DNA of 64,000 bases from Saccharothrix algeriensis (lineage in GTDB: Bacteria; Actinomycetota; Actinomycetes; Mycobacteriales; Pseudonocardiaceae). Below are positions 43,069-52,345 of this stretch, piece after piece. The stretch covers positions 1,736,001-1,800,000 of the forward strand of contig NZ_JAFBCL010000001.1 in the NCBI RefSeq assembly GCF_016907655.1, given 5' to 3'. Numbering within the stretch: position 1 is the stretch's first letter; each line of letters opens with the position of its first letter. The notes beneath the pieces were generated by a model. It worked only from the letters and a program-made list of their open reading frames with translations, was not told the DNA's origin and did not search any database. A program made the position numbers and the translations under genes.

Positions 43069-43938
43069 CTAGACGCCGGACGCGTTGGTCAGCACCACCT
43101 GCTCGGCGGCCTTGCCCTCCGGCGCCACGACCCTCTTGTTGCGCCGGTTGCGCTTCTCCAGCCACGTGGCCAACCAGGTGAGCAGCAGGCACATCGTGAT
43201 GTAGATGGCGGCGACCACCAGCGTGAGCGGCACCAGCGGCCGGCCGAACTGGCCCAGGCCGCCGAGGTACTTCGCGTAGTCCAGCAGCTCCGGGTAGGTG
43301 ATGATGAAGCCGAGCGCCGTGTCCTTGAGCAGCACGACGAGCTGGCTGACGATCGTCGGCAGCATCGCCCGCAGCGCCTGCGGCAGCAGCACCAGCACCA
43401 TGACCTGCGTCTTGTTCATGCCCAGCGCGTAGGCGGCCTCGGCCTGGCCGCGCGGCAGGGACAGCACGCCGGCGCGGAACACCTCCGCCAGCACGGACCC
43501 GTTGTAGAGCGTCAGGCCCACCACCACGGCCGTGAACGGCGAGACCTTCACCCCGAACGCCGACGGGCCGAAGTAGAACAGGAAGATCAGGATGAGCAGC
43601 GGGATGGCGCGGAAGACCTCCACCACGGCGGTGGCGGGGATCCGCCAGGCCACGTGGTCGGACAGCCGGCCCGCCGCCAGGAGCGCCCCGAACAGCACCG
43701 CCAGCACGGCGGCCACCGCGAACGCCTTGAGCGTGTTGCCCAGCCGGCCGAGCAGCTCCAGCTGCACCGCCTGCCACTGCAGCCAGCTCCACAGCCGCGG
43801 CTCGAACTGGCCGCTGTCGTAGAAGCGGTAGCCGACGTAGCCGAGCAGGGCGAGCACCCCGACCAGCCCCACCGCGGCCAGGATCCGGTGCCGCACCCGC
43901 GCCCTCGGGCCGGGCACGTCGAACAGGACGGAGCTCAT
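43069..43938 (-). CDS. gluD: Glutamate ABC importer permease GluD
   Basis: A 289-residue HisMQ-type permease with membrane segments starting ILAAVGLVGVLALLGYVGY. It has the amino-acid-permease motifs VEVFRAIPLLILIFLFYFG and ALGMNKTQVMVLVLLPQALR (EAA loop). A basic C-terminal tail (LEKRNRRNKRVV) follows. It overlaps gluC by ATGA and ends the operon gluABCD. With GluC it forms the translocation channel. Confidence 0.93.
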   Translation of the reverse strand: MSSVLFDVPGPRARVRHRILAAVGLVGVLALLGYVGYRFYDSGQFEPRLWSWLQWQAVQLELLGRLGNTLKAFAVAAVLAVLFGALLAAGRLSDHVAWRIPATAVVEVFRAIPLLILIFLFYFGPSAFGVKVSPFTAVVVGLTLYNGSVLAEVFRAGVLSLPRGQAEAAYALGMNKTQVMVLVLLPQALRAMLPTIVSQLVVLLKDTALGFIITYPELLDYAKYLGGLGQFGRPLVPLTLVVAAIYITMCLLLTWLATWLEKRNRRNKRVVAPEGKAAEQVVLTNASGV

Positions 43939-44582
43939 CGGGCCACGCTCCAGCGCTTTTCAAGGGCGCGTTGCACCAGGGTCAACGGAACCACCAGGAG
44001 GACGAAGAAGAAGGCCACCCAGGACAGGCCCACCAGCATGTTCGCGCCCTCGTCGGACAGCACGTAGCTGATGGAGCCGGCGTCGGACACCGAGAAGCCG
44101 GCCGCGACGGTGGTGTTCTTCAGCAGCGCGATCAGCGTGCTCACCAGCGGCGGCACCACCGAGCGCACGGCCTGCGGCAGCACCACGTTGACCAGCATCT
44201 GGCCGAACGTCAGGCCCAGCGCGCGGGACGCCTCGGCCTGGCCCACCGGCACCGTGTTGATGCCCGAGCGGACCACCTCGCAGATGAACGCCGAGGTGTA
44301 GAGGCTCAGGGCGACCACCGCGCCCTGGAACGGGTCCAGCCGCAGCATCTTGAGCAGCGGGTAGGCGAAGGTGAAGAAGAAGAACACCAGGGTCAGCGGG
44401 GTGTTGCGGACCAGGGTGACGTAGACCGCGCCCACCAGGCGGAACACCGGGACCGGGCTGACCCGCAGCATCGCCAGGAACGTGCCCAGCACCAGCGACC
44501 CGACCGCGGAGAGCAGGAAGAGCTGGATCGTCGTGCCGAAGGCCCTGAGGAACAGGTCGGAGAAGGTGGTAAGGACGCTCAT
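43935..44582 (-). CDS. gluC: Glutamate ABC importer permease GluC
   Basis: A 215-residue HisMQ-type permease: FGTTIQLFLLSAVGSLVLG, VYVTLVRNTPLTLVFFFFTF and the EAA loop ALGLTFGQMLVNVVLPQAVR. ISYVLSDEGANMLVGLSWVA matches corynebacterial/streptomycete GluC. The ATG begins MSVLTTFSDLFLRAFGTT. A 120-bp gap with strong hairpins separates it from gluB. Confidence 0.93.
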   Translation of the reverse strand: MSVLTTFSDLFLRAFGTTIQLFLLSAVGSLVLGTFLAMLRVSPVPVFRLVGAVYVTLVRNTPLTLVFFFFTFAYPLLKMLRLDPFQGAVVALSLYTSAFICEVVRSGINTVPVGQAEASRALGLTFGQMLVNVVLPQAVRSVVPPLVSTLIALLKNTTVAAGFSVSDAGSISYVLSDEGANMLVGLSWVAFFFVLLVVPLTLVQRALEKRWSVAR

Positions 44583-44621
44583 GGGACTTCCTCGCCGGGG
44601 ACGTCATGGGAGCGGCCGGCG

Positions 44622-44671
44622 CCCCGCCGCCGCGGCGGGGTCACCGGCCACCATCAGTGCTGATCAGTGGC
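44622..44671 (-). promoter_or_regulatory. Hairpins between gluB and gluC
   Basis: CCCCGCCG (44622-44629) pairs with CGGCGGGG (44633-44640). A second nested palindrome spans 44647-44671 (GCCAC, ATCAG/CTGAT, GTGGC). Hairpins right after a binding-protein gene commonly stabilise or partly terminate its message so that it exceeds permease expression. Confidence 0.5.
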
Positions 44672-44702
44672 GCCCAGGTCGATCGGGACGCGCGCCGCGC
44701 CG

Positions 44703-45590
44703 TCAGTAGCGCTCGATCACGGGCTTCTGCGCCGCGGAGCCGGACTTGCCCAGCGTGGCGTCGTAGATCTTCTGCCAGTCGCCGCCGGTGATCGCGCCCT
44801 CCAGGATGTCGTTGATCTTGTCCCGGATCGGCTTGTCGTCCTTGGCCAGGCCGACGCCGTAGGGCTCGACGGAGAACGGCTTGCCCACGACCTTGAACTT
44901 GTCCGGCTCGTCGGCCGCGTAGCCCTTGAGGATCGCGTCGTCCGTGGTCACCGCGTCGATCGCGCCCTCGGCGAGCTTGGCGACGCACTGCGAGTAGGTC
45001 TGGTACTCCGAGATGTTCTCCGCCTCGGTGTACCCGCCCTCCTTGATCTTCTTGATCGGGGTGGAGCCGGTGACCGAGCAGACCTTCTTGCCCTTGAGGG
45101 ACTCCGGGCCGGTGATGGAGTCGTCGTCCTTGCGCACCAGCAGGTCCTGGCCGGCGGTGAAGTACGGGCCGGCGAAGGCGATCTTCTCCTTGCGGCCGGC
45201 GTTGATCGTGTACGTGCCGACGTAGTAGTCCACGTCGCCGTTGATCAGCGCCTGCTCGCGGCCGGCGGAGGGGATCGACTTGTACTGGATCTTGCTCTCG
45301 TCGAAGCCGAGCTGCGCCGCGATGAGCTTCGCGATCTCGATGTCGAAGCCGCTGTACTTGTTGGTCGTCGCGTCCTTGAGCCCGAGGCCCGGCTGGTCGT
45401 CCTTGACGCCGATGACCACCTTGCCGCGCTGGGTCATGCTGTCGAACGTCTTGGAGCCCTCGACCCGGACGCCGCTGGCGACCTCCTGCGAAGGGGCCGG
45501 GTTCGACTCGCCGGGGCTACCCTCCTTGCCGCACGCGGTCAGGGCGAGGCCGCCCGCCAGCAGCACCACCGCAAGGGTGCGAACCCTCAT
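44703..45590 (-). CDS. gluB: Glutamate-binding lipoprotein GluB
   Basis: A 295-residue substrate-binding lipoprotein (lipobox LALTACGKE). Family motifs include VVIGVKDDQPGLGLKDATTN, YSGFDIEIAKLIAAQLG, YYVGTYTINAGRKEKIAFAG and AVTTDDAILKGYA. It captures extracytoplasmic glutamate for GluCD and GluA. A paralogue without transporter genes lies at 13494. Confidence 0.93.
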   Translation of the reverse strand: MRVRTLAVVLLAGGLALTACGKEGSPGESNPAPSQEVASGVRVEGSKTFDSMTQRGKVVIGVKDDQPGLGLKDATTNKYSGFDIEIAKLIAAQLGFDESKIQYKSIPSAGREQALINGDVDYYVGTYTINAGRKEKIAFAGPYFTAGQDLLVRKDDDSITGPESLKGKKVCSVTGSTPIKKIKEGGYTEAENISEYQTYSQCVAKLAEGAIDAVTTDDAILKGYAADEPDKFKVVGKPFSVEPYGVGLAKDDKPIRDKINDILEGAITGGDWQKIYDATLGKSGSAAQKPVIERY

Positions 45591-45652
45591 CGTCCTTCTC
45601 CTGCTCTTTCGGGGTCTTGCGGCGCCAGGCCCAGCGCCGCGGTCACGAGGCT

Positions 45653-46408
45653 TCAGTGGGTCAGGATCTTGCCGAGGAAGTCCTTCGCGCGGTTGGACTT
45701 CGGCGCGGAGAAGAACTGCTCCGGCGTCGAGTCCTCGACGACCTCGCCGTCGGCCATGAAGAGCACGCGGTCGGCGGCCTTGCGGGCGAAGCCCATCTCA
45801 TGGGTCACCACGACCATGGTCATGCCCTCCTTGGCCAGCGTGGTCATCACGTCCAGCACCTCCTGGACCATCTCCGGGTCCAGCGCGGAGGTCGGCTCGT
45901 CGAACAGCATCACCTTGGGGCGCATCGCCAGGGCGCGGGCGATCGCCGCCCGCTGCTGCTGCCCGCCCGACAGCTGGGCCGGGAACTTCTCCGCCTGGTT
46001 CGCGATGCCGACCCGCTCCAGCAGCTCCATGGCCGTCCTGCGGGCCTGGGCCGCGGGCGTCTTGCGGACCTTGACCGGTGCGAGCATCACGTTGTCCACG
46101 ATGCTCTTGTGGGCGAACAGGTTGAACGACTGGAAGACCATCCCGACGTCGGCGCGCAGCCGCGCCAGCTCCTTGCCCTCGGCGGGCAGCGGCCGGCCGT
46201 CGACCTCGATGGAGCCGGCGTCGACCGGCTCCAGGCGGTTGATCGTGCGGCAGAGGGTCGACTTGCCGGAGCCCGAGGGCCCCAGCACCACGACGACCTG
46301 GCCCCGGGGCACCTCCAGCGTGATCTGCTTGAGCACGTGGAGCGGCCCGAAGAACTTGTCCACGCCCGCCATCCGGATCATCGGCGGGGCAGGTGTGGGG
46401 CCGGACAT
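45653..46408 (-). CDS. gluA: Glutamate ABC importer ATPase GluA
   Basis: A 251-residue polar-amino-acid ABC ATPase: Walker [22 protein letters not shown]-loop [14 protein letters not shown], signature [16 protein letters not shown], Walker [21 protein letters not shown] and H-loop [12 protein letters not shown]. It is the first gene of gluABCD and divergent from gluR across 134 bp, which contain GTTGAG-N13-CTCAAC. Confidence 0.94.
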   Translation of the reverse strand: MSGPTPAPPMIRMAGVDKFFGPLHVLKQITLEVPRGQVVVVLGPSGSGKSTLCRTINRLEPVDAGSIEVDGRPLPAEGKELARLRADVGMVFQSFNLFAHKSIVDNVMLAPVKVRKTPAAQARRTAMELLERVGIANQAEKFPAQLSGGQQQRAAIARALAMRPKVMLFDEPTSALDPEMVQEVLDVMTTLAKEGMTMVVVTHEMGFARKAADRVLFMADGEVVEDSTPEQFFSAPKSNRAKDFLGKILTH

Positions 46409-46478
46409 CGGATCCTCCAGAAGGGGTACTCGGCGATGGCGGGAAACCTAGGTGCGCGTCACCACACCAGTCCAGGCG

Positions 46479-46503
46479 GTTGAGCAAGACTTAGGGTCTC
46501 AAC
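46479..46503. promoter_or_regulatory. Candidate GluR operator in the gluA/gluR divergent promoter
   Basis: GTTGAG (46479-46484) and CTCAAC (46498-46503) form a perfect inverted pair 13 bp apart, roughly midway between the two start codons. Binding by GluR is inferred from position and from GluR control of this transporter in Streptomyces coelicolor. Confidence 0.4.
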
Positions 46504-46542
46504 TCTGTCACAGGCAGGCGACAATAACTCGGGAGGCCGCCG

Positions 46543-47220
46543 GTGCGCGTGCTGTTGGTCGAAGACGACGACCGGGTCGCGGAAGCGCTGGTCCCGGCGC
46601 TGGCGCGGCGCGGGTTCACCGTGGACCGCCAGGCGACCGGCCGGGGGACGCTCGACCGGCTCACCGGGGTCGACGTGGTGCTGCTCGACCTCGGCCTGCC
46701 CGACGTCGACGGGGTGACGCTGTGCCGGCAGATCCGGGCCGCGAGCGACGTGGCGATCATCGTCGTGTCGGCGCGCGGCGAGATCGACGACCGGATCCTC
46801 GGGCTGCACGCCGGCGCGGACGACTACCTGGTCAAGCCCTACGACGTGGGCGAGCTGGTGGCCCGGGTGCACGCGGTGCGGCGGCGGCGCGGCGACCCGG
46901 TGGGCGTCGGCGGCACCGGCACCGAGGTGTTCGAGGCGGCCGACGTGCGGGTCGACCTCGCGCGGCACCAGGTCACCGTCGCGGGTGAACCGGTGGCGCT
47001 GTCCCGCAAGGAGTTCCAGGTGCTGGCGCTGGTGATGGCGGCGGGCGGGGCGGTGTGCACGCGCGAGCGCATCCTCGCCGAGGTCTGGGGCCGCACGTGG
47101 GCCGGCGCGAACCGGACCCTGGACGTGCACGTGGCCACCCTGCGCACCAAGCTGGGGCGGCCCGCGCTGCTGGAGACCGTGCGCGGGGTCGGTTACCGGC
47201 TGAGTTCGGACGGGGGCTAG
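46543..47220 (+). CDS. gluR: OmpR-family response regulator GluR
   Basis: A 225-residue regulator: receiver domain (VRVLLVEDDD, phospho-Asp49 in DVVLLDLGLPDVDG, VKPYDVGELVARV) and C-terminal winged helix (LSRKEFQVLALVMAAGGAVC ... VHVATLRTKLGRPALLETVRGVGYRL). It is placed like GluR of Streptomyces, which senses glutamate with GluK and activates gluABCD. The stop codon is immediately followed by the gluK GTG. A CGGGAGG Shine-Dalgarno precedes the GTG. Confidence 0.88.
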   Translation: MRVLLVEDDDRVAEALVPALARRGFTVDRQATGRGTLDRLTGVDVVLLDLGLPDVDGVTLCRQIRAASDVAIIVVSARGEIDDRILGLHAGADDYLVKPYDVGELVARVHAVRRRRGDPVGVGGTGTEVFEAADVRVDLARHQVTVAGEPVALSRKEFQVLALVMAAGGAVCTRERILAEVWGRTWAGANRTLDVHVATLRTKLGRPALLETVRGVGYRLSSDGG

Positions 47221-48600
47221 GTGCGGTCGAGGCTGCTGGGCGCCGTGGTCACCCTGGTGGTGCTGGTGCTGGTCGGGCTGGGCGTGCCGCTCGGGCGCGG
47301 GGTCGCCGCCGCCGAGCAGCAGGAGATGTTCCTCGACCGGCTGACCGACACCGCGCGCTTCGCGTCGGTGGCGCAGCGCCCGCTGATCGACGACCAGCCG
47401 GCGGTGCTGGAGCGGGAGCTGGCCCGCTACCAGGACCTGTACGGGATCAAGGTGGCGCTGCTGGACCGCTCCGGGCTGGTGGTCGCCGCGTCCGGGCCGG
47501 GGATCGACGTCACCCCGGCGTCCGTGGCCGACCTGGTGCGGGGCGCGCTGGCGGGGCGGCAGCCGGTGGCGCCCGACCTGCTCATGCCGTGGGACCCGAC
47601 CGAGCTGGTGCTGGCGGAGCCGGTGCTGGCCGACGGCGAGGTGCGCGGCGCGGTCGTCACCTTCTCCCCCACCGGCAAGACCCGGTCCGAGGTGCTGCTG
47701 TGGTGGCTGGTGCTGCTCGGCGCGAGCCTGCTGGTGCTGTCGCTGGCCGTGCTGGCCGCGCTGCCGCTGGTGCGGTGGATGCTGCGGCCCGTGCAGCGGC
47801 TGGACGACGCGACCGGCGCGCTGCTGGCCTCGGTGGTGTCCGGCCGGCCGGTGCAGCCGGTGGGCTCGTCGTCGGGCCCGCCCGAGCTGCGGCAGCTGTC
47901 GCGCTCCTTCGACCAGATGGCCGCCAACGTCGCCGACGTGCTGGCGGCGCAGCGGGCGTTCGTCGCCGACGCGTCCCACCAGCTGCGCAACCCGCTGACC
48001 GCGCTCAAGCTGCGGCTGTCCAACCTGGAGGGCCACGTCTCCGGCGACGCGGTGGTGCACCAGGTCGCGGCGCTGGACGAGGCCGACCGGCTCAACCGCA
48101 TCCTGGACGAGCTGCTGTCCATGGCGCGCGCCGGCTCGTCGTCGGTCGACCCGGTCGCCGTCGACGTGGACCGGGCCGTGGCCGGGCGGCTGTCCGCGTG
48201 GCAGCCCGCCGCCGCGGCCCGCTCGGTGCACCTGGTGCTGGACGGCGAGCCCGGCGGGACGGTGCTCGCGCCGCCGCGCGGGGTGGAGACCGTGCTGGAC
48301 GCGCTGCTGGACAACGCGCTCAAGTTCGCGCCCGACGACACCCTGGTCCGCGTGGACGTCCGGCGGCGCCCGCCGCTGGTGCACCTGACGGTGCAGGACG
48401 AGGGGCCGGGCCTGGCGCCGGAGGAGCTGGACCGCGCCACCGACCGGTTCTGGCGCTCGCCCGCCCACCAGAACATCCAGGGCTCCGGGCTGGGGCTGGC
48501 GCTGGTGCGGCAGGTCGTGGAGCGCGTCGACGGGACCGTGCGGCTGGCGCTGCCCGAGGCGGGCGGGCTGCGGGTCACCGTGACCTTCCCCGCCGTCTAG
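47221..48600 (+). CDS. gluK: Sensor histidine kinase GluK
   Basis: A 459-residue membrane kinase: TM1 about 5-25, an extracytoplasmic sensor of about 130 residues, TM2 about 158-183, HAMP, and the H-box [20 protein letters not shown] with phospho-His253. The ATPase has N-box [12 protein letters not shown]1 [13 protein letters not shown] and G2 [12 protein letters not shown]. Glutamate sensing is inferred from synteny with the S. coelicolor system. It converges on the TAXI lipoprotein gene, seven bases away. Confidence 0.87.
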   Translation: MRSRLLGAVVTLVVLVLVGLGVPLGRGVAAAEQQEMFLDRLTDTARFASVAQRPLIDDQPAVLERELARYQDLYGIKVALLDRSGLVVAASGPGIDVTPASVADLVRGALAGRQPVAPDLLMPWDPTELVLAEPVLADGEVRGAVVTFSPTGKTRSEVLLWWLVLLGASLLVLSLAVLAALPLVRWMLRPVQRLDDATGALLASVVSGRPVQPVGSSSGPPELRQLSRSFDQMAANVADVLAAQRAFVADASHQLRNPLTALKLRLSNLEGHVSGDAVVHQVAALDEADRLNRILDELLSMARAGSSSVDPVAVDVDRAVAGRLSAWQPAAAARSVHLVLDGEPGGTVLAPPRGVETVLDALLDNALKFAPDDTLVRVDVRRRPPLVHLTVQDEGPGLAPEELDRATDRFWRSPAHQNIQGSGLGLALVRQVVERVDGTVRLALPEAGGLRVTVTFPAV

Positions 48601-48607
48601 GCCGCCG

Positions 48608-49564
48608 TCAGACCTTCACGTCGCGGTAGTAGTTCTTCGCGCCGGGGTGCAGCGGCAGCGGTGTCGTCTCGATCGCCGACCTCACCTCTATGGACCTGGC
48701 CACCGGGCTGGCCGCCACCAGGTCGGGCTGCGCCCGGAACAGCCCGCGCAGCAGCGCCTCCGCCACGTCGTCCGGCATCGCGTCGGTGACCAGCAGGAAG
48801 TTGCGCACCACCAGCGTCGTGACGGGGGTGGTGACCGGGCCGCCGGGCAGCTCGTAGGCCGAGGCGGGCAGCGTCGCCGACCCGTACACCGGGTACTGGC
48901 CGCGCAGGCCGGGCAGCACGTCCTCCAGGTCCAGCATCCGGATGCGCACCGTGGAGGCCAGCGTCGTCACACCGGCCGTCGGCACGCCGCCGGACCAGAA
49001 GAACGCGTCCAGCTCGCCGGCCCGCATCGCGTCGGTGGTCGCGTTCAGGTCCAGGTACCGGACCTTCAGCTCGTCGGGCGGGATGTCCGCCGAGCGCAGC
49101 AGCCGCTCGGCGATGAGCCTCACGCCGGAGTCCGGCGCGCCCACCGACACCCGCAGGCCCCTCAGGTCGGCCAGCTTCGTGGCCGGGACGTCGGCGCGCA
49201 CCGCCACCTGCAGGTAGTCGTCGTGCATCCGGGCCAGCGCGTACAGCCGGTGACCGCCGGGCGCGGCCTGCCCGTCCTCGGCCGCGTCCGCCGCCGAGAA
49301 CCCGACCTGGGCCTGCCCGGTCCGCAGCCGCTCCAGGTTGTCCACCGACCCGGCGGTGGACACCACCTGCGGCCGGGGGATGCCCGGGTCGCGGGTCCAG
49401 CCGTCGGCCAGCGCGGTGGACAGCTTGTAGTAGACGCCGGTGTCGCTCCCCGCCGCCATGGTGAGCTTGACGTGGTCGAACCCGGCGCCGCAGCCCGTCA
49501 TGGCGAGCGCGGCCAGGGCCAGCACGGCCCCCGCGGCGTGCACTCGCAGCAGCGTTCCCGACAC
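48608..49564 (-). CDS. TAXI-family TRAP-type solute-binding lipoprotein (orphan)
   Basis: A 318-residue lipoprotein (lipobox LAMTGCGAG) of the TAXI family: [61 protein letters not shown] and [23 protein letters not shown] proteins normally serve TRAP permeases, several for glutamate, but no TRAP permease is present here. Its place next to gluRK suggests it may present a ligand to the kinase; this is inference. It uses an ATG or GTG start just inside the region facing miaB. Confidence 0.88.
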   Translation of the reverse strand: MSGTLLRVHAAGAVLALAALAMTGCGAGFDHVKLTMAAGSDTGVYYKLSTALADGWTRDPGIPRPQVVSTAGSVDNLERLRTGQAQVGFSAADAAEDGQAAPGGHRLYALARMHDDYLQVAVRADVPATKLADLRGLRVSVGAPDSGVRLIAERLLRSADIPPDELKVRYLDLNATTDAMRAGELDAFFWSGGVPTAGVTTLASTVRIRMLDLEDVLPGLRGQYPVYGSATLPASAYELPGGPVTTPVTTLVVRNFLLVTDAMPDDVAEALLRGLFRAQPDLVAASPVARSIEVRSAIETTPLPLHPGAKNYYRDVKV

Positions 49565-49621
49565 CCGCGCATCGTCCCACGACCAGCCTCTACCCTGGAC
49601 CCGACGGAAGGATTAGGTGCA

Positions 49622-51091
49622 GTGACCCGCAGTTACCAGATCCGCACGTTCGGGTGTCAGATGAACGTGCACGATTCCGAGCGCCTCGCGGGGATGCTCG
49701 AAGAGGCGGGCTACACGCCCGCCGAAGGCGACGCACCGCCCGACGTGGTGGTGTTCAACACCTGCGCCGTCCGGGAGAACGCCGACAACAAGCTCTACGG
49801 CACGCTGGGCCACCTCGCGCCCGCCAAGAGCGCGAACCCGGACATGCAGATCGCCGTCGGCGGCTGCCTGGCCCAGAAGGACCAGGGCGAGATCGTCAAC
49901 CGCGCGCCGTGGGTCGACGTCGTCTTCGGCACCCACAACATCGGGTCGCTGCCGGTGCTGCTGGAGCGCGCCCGCCACAACCGCGAGGCCCAGGTCGAGA
50001 TCCTGGACTCGCTGGAGACCTTCCCGTCGACCCTGCCCGCCCGCCGCGACTCCGCCTACTCCGGCTGGGTGTCGGTGTCGGTCGGGTGCAACAACACGTG
50101 CACGTTCTGCATCGTCCCGTCGCTGCGCGGCAAGGAGAAGGACCGCCGCCCCGGCGAGGTCCTGGCCGAGGTGCGGGCCCTGGTCGACGAGGGCGTGCTG
50201 GAGGTGACCCTGCTCGGGCAGAACGTCAACTCCTACGGCGTCGAGTTCGGCGACCGGTACGCCTTCGGCAAGCTGCTGCGCGCCACGGGCGGCATCGAGG
50301 GGCTGGAGCGGGTCCGGTTCACCTCGCCGCACCCGAAGGACTTCACCGACGACGTCATCGCGGCCATGGCCGAGACGCCGAACGTGTGCCACCAGCTGCA
50401 CATGCCGCTCCAGTCCGGGTCCGACCGCGTGCTCAAGGCGATGCGCCGCTCCTACCGGTCCGGCAGGTACCTGGCCATCCTGGAGGACGTCCGCCGGGCC
50501 ATGCCCGACGCGGCGATCACGACCGACATCATCGTCGGCTTCCCCGGCGAGACCGAGGAGGACTTCCAGGCCACCCTGGACGTGGTGCGGGAGGCCCGGT
50601 TCGCCGGCGCGTTCACCTTCCAGTACTCCAAGCGCCCCGGCACGCCGGCCGCCGAGCTGCCCGACCAGCTGCCCAAGCGGGTCGTGCAGGAGCGGTACGA
50701 CCGGCTCGTGGCGCTGCAGAACGAGCTGTCCTGGGAGCAGAACAAGCTGCAGGTCGGGCGCACCGTCGAGGTGCTGGTGTCGCACGGCGAGGGCCGCAAG
50801 GACGCCGAGACCCACCGCCTGTCCGGCCGCGCGCGCGACGGCCGACTGGTGCACTTCGCCCCCGGCGACGCCGCCGTCCGCCCCGGCGACGTGGTGGAGA
50901 CCGCGATCACCTACGCCGCGCCGCACAACCTCATCGCGGACGGCGGGCTGATCAGCCACCGCCGCACCAGGGCGGGCGACCGCTCGGAGGCGGGCATCAA
51001 GCCGAAGACCGCCGGCGTGACCCTGGGCCTGCCGAAGTTCGGCGCGCCCGAGCCCCTGCCGGCCGCCGTGGGCGGGTGCTCGGCCGGATGA
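49622..51091 (+). CDS. miaB: tRNA-2-methylthio-N6-dimethylallyladenosine synthase MiaB
   Basis: This radical-SAM methylthiotransferase converts i6A37 to ms2i6A37 in tRNAs. Its 489 residues show the N-terminal cluster domain ([41 protein letters not shown]), the radical-SAM motif [35 protein letters not shown] and a C-terminal TRAM domain ([14 protein letters not shown] ... [16 protein letters not shown]). It acts after MiaA, encoded 3 kb downstream. The GTG at 49622 is the only start that fits. Confidence 0.95.
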   Translation: MTRSYQIRTFGCQMNVHDSERLAGMLEEAGYTPAEGDAPPDVVVFNTCAVRENADNKLYGTLGHLAPAKSANPDMQIAVGGCLAQKDQGEIVNRAPWVDVVFGTHNIGSLPVLLERARHNREAQVEILDSLETFPSTLPARRDSAYSGWVSVSVGCNNTCTFCIVPSLRGKEKDRRPGEVLAEVRALVDEGVLEVTLLGQNVNSYGVEFGDRYAFGKLLRATGGIEGLERVRFTSPHPKDFTDDVIAAMAETPNVCHQLHMPLQSGSDRVLKAMRRSYRSGRYLAILEDVRRAMPDAAITTDIIVGFPGETEEDFQATLDVVREARFAGAFTFQYSKRPGTPAAELPDQLPKRVVQERYDRLVALQNELSWEQNKLQVGRTVEVLVSHGEGRKDAETHRLSGRARDGRLVHFAPGDAAVRPGDVVETAITYAAPHNLIADGGLISHRRTRAGDRSEAGIKPKTAGVTLGLPKFGAPEPLPAAVGGCSAG

Positions 51092-51561
51092 ACGCCGAAC
51101 CCGACGACCTGGCCGGCCTGCGCGACGAGATCGACCGCGTGGGCCGCTCGGCCGCGCGCCGGTTCGACCCCGGCACCGGCGCGCTGACCATCGCGGTGGC
51201 CGTGCTGGCCATCCTGGTGTCCCTGGTCCTGCCCTGGGTGGGCGGCGACACCGGCCTGCGGGTGCTGCTGGGCGAGGCCCCGGCGATGCCCAAGTTCTTC
51301 TCCTTCGCCGCCCTCGTCGCGGGCGTGCTGCTGCCCGCCGTCACGCTGGTGGTGCGGCAGTGGGCCCTGGCCTGGGTCTGCGCGCTGGCGTCGTTCGCGG
51401 CCTCGGTCAGCGGCGTCCTGTCGATCTGGACCACCCAGACCACGACGGGCCACCACCCCGGCCCGGGACCGGGCCTGGGCCTCATCCTGGCCGTGGTGGC
51501 GATCGCCGTCCTGCTGGTGAAGTGGCTCCGCATCGCCGCCTCCCGAGCCGACATCACCTGA
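51088..51561 (+). CDS. Conserved membrane protein of the miaB locus (Rv2732c-like)
   Basis: A 157-residue protein with an acidic N-terminus and four membrane segments ([78 protein letters not shown]). It is coupled to miaB by an ATGA overlap, as in mycobacteria, where the homologue is also of unknown function. Repeat element B follows the stop. Confidence 0.85.
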   Translation: MNAEPDDLAGLRDEIDRVGRSAARRFDPGTGALTIAVAVLAILVSLVLPWVGGDTGLRVLLGEAPAMPKFFSFAALVAGVLLPAVTLVVRQWALAWVCALASFAASVSGVLSIWTTQTTTGHHPGPGPGLGLILAVVAIAVLLVKWLRIAASRADIT

Positions 51562-51584
51562 CCCCCTCACCTCCGACCCCCCTC

Positions 51585-52127
51585 CGAACCGCCCCCAAAC
51601 CCCCACCCCGAACCGCCCCCAAAGCGCTCTTAGTCGTTCGCGCGCCCGCACAGAAGCCGGCCTTTGTGTTCTCCCCGTATGGCCTGCCCGGAGGGCTACC
51701 ATGCTTTCTTGGGGGGTGCAAGCACGCTTTTCGCTTGCACCCCCCAAGAAAGCATGGTCGTCTTTGACAGGCCATACGGGGAGAACACGACCGCTGTTTC
51801 TTTTCCTCCTCCTTGGCGGCCTGCCTGTCCGGCGAGGACTCTTTTTCTTTTCAGCCTCGGGCTGCACGGCCCCGAATCTCACCCGGATCGGTGCGGGGTA
51901 CAAGTAGGAAGAGCGGCCGAGAGGCCGCCAAGGATGACACAAAGACCAAGCTCAGGGCGTCGTGCCATCCCCGTATGGCCTGGTCAAAGACAACCACATG
52001 TGTCAAGGGGAGATCGAACCGGGTGTGCGGTGGTCGGGTGTCCCGATCTCCCCTTGACACATGCGGTTCGCTGCGCGCAGGCCATACGGGGATGACACGC
52101 AGCCCGGGGCGGGGTGCGCGCTGCGCG
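51585..52127. repeat. Nested-hairpin repeat element, copy B
   Basis: This is a second, highly similar copy of the element at 19108, in the same orientation and again between convergent genes. The end motif CGAACCGCCCCCAAA occurs twice at the left (51585 and 51609). Hairpin 1: outer arms 51666-51686/51768-51788 (21 bp perfect), inner arms 51698-51723/51733-51758 (26 bp perfect), identical ACGCTTTTC loop. Hairpin 2: outer arms 51962-51982/52078-52098, inner arms 51997-52016/52044-52063 (20 bp perfect). The inner stem of hairpin 1 differs from copy A at four positions, each compensated in the opposite arm. The loop of hairpin 2 differs freely. Confidence 0.9.
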
Positions 52128-52255
52128 CGGCTTTAAACCGATTCCAGGGCGGCGCGGCGCGGCTTCAAAACGATTTCAGGGCGGCGCGGCGCGGTGTCAA
52201 GCCGGTTTCGAGCGGCGCGGGGTGTGTCCAAAGCGGTTCCGGGCGGTGTCCGGCG
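52128..52255. repeat. Degenerate 32-bp tandem repeat at the right end of copy B
   Basis: About four units begin at 52128, 52160, 52192 and near 52223, sharing CGGCTT-AAA-CG-TT-CAGGGCGGCGCG. Copy A has a single such unit at the corresponding end, so the end motif was amplified here. The remaining sequence to 52345 is a G-rich spacer containing no gene. Confidence 0.75.
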
Positions 52256-52345
52256 TTGCCCGGAATGGGGCGGGGTGTCGCCGGCCAAAAGGACGGGCTC
52301 CCCCTCCGCGCGTGGAGGGGGAGCCCGGTCCTCGGTGTGCGGTGG

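Noticed and set aside
51585-52255. CRISPR array
   Set aside because: The repeats are inverted hairpin arms and degenerate 32-bp tandem units without unique spacers, and no cas genes are present.
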